The position numbers and the translations under genes are program-made. A DNA stretch of 15,134 nt from Hydrogenophaga sp. (lineage in GTDB: Bacteria > Pseudomonadota > Gammaproteobacteria > Burkholderiales > Burkholderiaceae): the NCBI GenBank assembly GCA_025458545.1, contig JALOSH010000030.1:1-15134 (forward strand). Reading direction: 5' to 3'. This document shows positions 14,226 to 15,134 of the stretch, piece by piece; position 1 is the first letter of the stretch; each line of letters opens with the position of its first letter. Under the pieces are notes generated by a model. It worked only from the letters and a program-made list of their open reading frames with translations, was not told where the DNA came from and did no database searches.

Positions 14226-14510
14226 ATGATTCGCACGCTCAGCATCTTCGTTCTGTCCACTGCCGCAATGGTCCCAGCCTTCTCGATGGACGCTGCCAGA
14301 TCCGAGGCCAAGCAAGTTATTGAACTGCAAAATGGTGAAACGCTCTACGTTTTCAAGAACGGTCTGATGGCGAAAGAAAACCGGTACGGTGGCGTCGCCC
14401 ATCTCCGAGAGGGCGAAGTGGTTCAAACAGTTGATGGCAAAAGCATCGCGACAAAAGGAAATGAAGTCGCCCTGTTGGCTTCACTTCTGAACAAAGGTCA
14501 CGGCAGGTAA
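14226..14510 (+). CDS. copK: CopK family periplasmic protein lacking the Cu(I)-binding methionines
   Basis: A 94-residue exported protein (signal peptide about residues 1-20, ending AFS). AGGAG lies seven bases before ATG. The mature part follows the CopK pattern: an ELQNGETLYVFKNGLMAKEN strand pair, a DGKSIATKGNEV segment, and a final KGHGR. Aligned to Cupriavidus metallidurans CopK from memory, residues at the four Cu(I) ligand positions Met28, Met38, Met44 and Met54 are Lys, Leu, Val and Thr. Only the non-ligand Met26 is kept. The fold seems intact but its best-known copper site is not, so the metal or ligand it binds is uncertain. It lies 123 bp after the GDCCVxC gene, in a lower-GC gap without a clear promoter, and converges with the copper ATPase gene. 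Confidence 0.8.
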   Translation: MIRTLSIFVLSTAAMVPAFSMDAARSEAKQVIELQNGETLYVFKNGLMAKENRYGGVAHLREGEVVQTVDGKSIATKGNEVALLASLLNKGHGR

Positions 14511-14611
14511 TTCTTCCCAGGCGGCGGGATAGGTTGGATCGACAACCCATTCCGTCATCATCGTCCTCGCCAAACAAGGATAGGGGGGGCGTCAAACTAT
14601 CAAAGACAGCG

Positions 14612-14626
14612 AGGCCCTCTGGGCCT
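14612..14626. terminator. Weak hairpin between convergent copK and the copper ATPase gene
   Basis: AGGCCC (14612-14617), TCT, GGGCCT (14621-14626) forms a six-pair GC-rich stem in the 180-bp gap between two convergent genes. It lies 101 bp from the copK stop and 65 bp from the ATPase stop. Neither side has a T-run, so termination is only a possibility. The rest of this gap shows nothing recognisable. Confidence 0.3.
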
Positions 14627-14690
14627 TGTGAACAAGTCGCGTTTCACGCCCCACTTTGAGCAGTAGGAGAAGCAATGTCTCCTGGCTTGA

Positions 14691-15134
14691 TCATGTTCTG
14701 CGGTTTCGTAGACGAAGTGCATTGCCAATCACCGACACCGAGCTCAAGCTCATGGCCAGCGCAGCAATCAACGGCGATAGCAGCCAGCCTGTGAGTGGGT
14801 ACAGCACGCCGGCCGCAACCGGGATGCCCAGCGCGTTGTACAGAAAGGCAAAGACCAAGTTTTGCTTCATGTTCCCTACAGTCGCTTCTGACAGAGCACG
14901 TGCAATTGCAATTCCGCGCAGATCACCTTTGACCAGCGTCACCTGCGCACTGTTCATCGCGACATCAGTCCCAGTACCCATGGCAACCCCTACATCGGCC
15001 TTTGCCAGAGCCGGTGCATCGTTGATGCCGTCACCGGCCATGGCCACCACGCGGCCTTCCTTTTGAAGCCTTTCCACCAGCTGCAGCTTGTCGGCCGGCT
15101 TGACCTCGCCGTGCACCTCGTCGATGCCCAAGCG
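14691..15134 (-). CDS. copA: Copper-exporting P1B-type ATPase, C-terminal part (gene starts beyond position 15134)
   Basis: 147 codons of the C-terminus are present. They include the hinge of the phosphorylation domain ([18 protein letters not shown]) followed by [20 protein letters not shown], which is typical of Cu(I) ATPases. The last two membrane helices carry the Cu(I)-site residues of the P1B-1 group: Tyr-Asn in [11 protein letters not shown], and the Met and Ser in [19 protein letters not shown]. The protein ends NRRT. Such pumps drive Cu(I) from cytoplasm to periplasm by ATP hydrolysis. The N-terminal metal-binding domains and the phosphorylated Asp are outside the window. It is not the Tat-exported oxidase that is also called CopA in some operons. 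Confidence 0.93.
   Translation of the reverse strand, partial: RLGIDEVHGEVKPADKLQLVERLQKEGRVVAMAGDGINDAPALAKADVGVAMGTGTDVAMNSAQVTLVKGDLRGIAIARALSEATVGNMKQNLVFAFLYNALGIPVAAGVLYPLTGWLLSPLIAALAMSLSSVSVIGNALRLRNRRT

Noticed and set aside
1..15134. Insertion sequence, integron, CRISPR, tRNA or rRNA
   Set aside because: No transposase or integrase motifs, terminal repeats, regularly spaced repeats or RNA gene signatures were seen, although the mixed modules suggest transfer.

Overview
The window is a dense copper/silver and mercury resistance island from a GC-rich Gram-negative bacterium, most likely a betaproteobacterium of the Burkholderiales (Comamonadaceae-like). This rests on codon use, the family make-up (CopK, CusF-like protein, two-domain copper oxidase, CigR-like protein) and gene order. 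No rRNA, tRNA, CRISPR array or intact insertion sequence was seen.

Layout. (1) 1-4712, minus strand: an efflux operon reading small Cys/Met-rich periplasmic protein, cusC, cusB, cusA (cusA runs off the left edge). CusC/CusB and CusB/CusA each overlap by ATGA. The cusB frame appears broken near 2776-2786. (2) 4784-5803, minus strand: decayed genes, namely a 2-haloacid dehalogenase with a stop at codon 4 and an altered catalytic motif, an unidentified fragment, and the C-terminal piece of an AraC-type regulator. (3) 5876-6379, plus strand: an exported CigR/RcnB-like protein. (4) 6380-6852: mostly unassigned sequence with a membrane-protein-like remnant overlapping the tail of cusS. (5) 8981-6853, minus strand: the two-component system cusR-cusS. 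(6) 9122-12577, plus strand: a divergent four-gene copper operon (TolC-like outer membrane protein, Tat-exported multicopper oxidase, cupredoxin, CusF-like protein) closed by a clear hairpin terminator at 12611-12637. A CusR-box-like site lies between cusR and this operon. (7) 13141-12695 minus and 13184-14102 plus: merR divergent from merT-merP-GDCCVxC protein around a textbook mer operator with a 19-bp spacer; no merA is in the window. (8) 14226-14510: a CopK family protein lacking the four methionines known to bind Cu(I). (9) 15134-14691, minus strand: the C-terminal third of a copper P-type ATPase running off the right edge.

How the genes fit together: the P-type ATPase would clear cytoplasmic Cu(I); the oxidase, cupredoxin, CusF-like and CopK-like proteins handle periplasmic copper; CusCBA would expel it across the outer membrane; CusRS senses periplasmic metal; MerR controls the mercury-binding and uptake proteins. 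The most notable points are the CopK with its Cu(I) site erased, the probably leaderless merT, the merA-less mer unit carrying a GDCCVxC protein, the two-domain oxidase architecture, and the broken cusB and dehalogenase genes.
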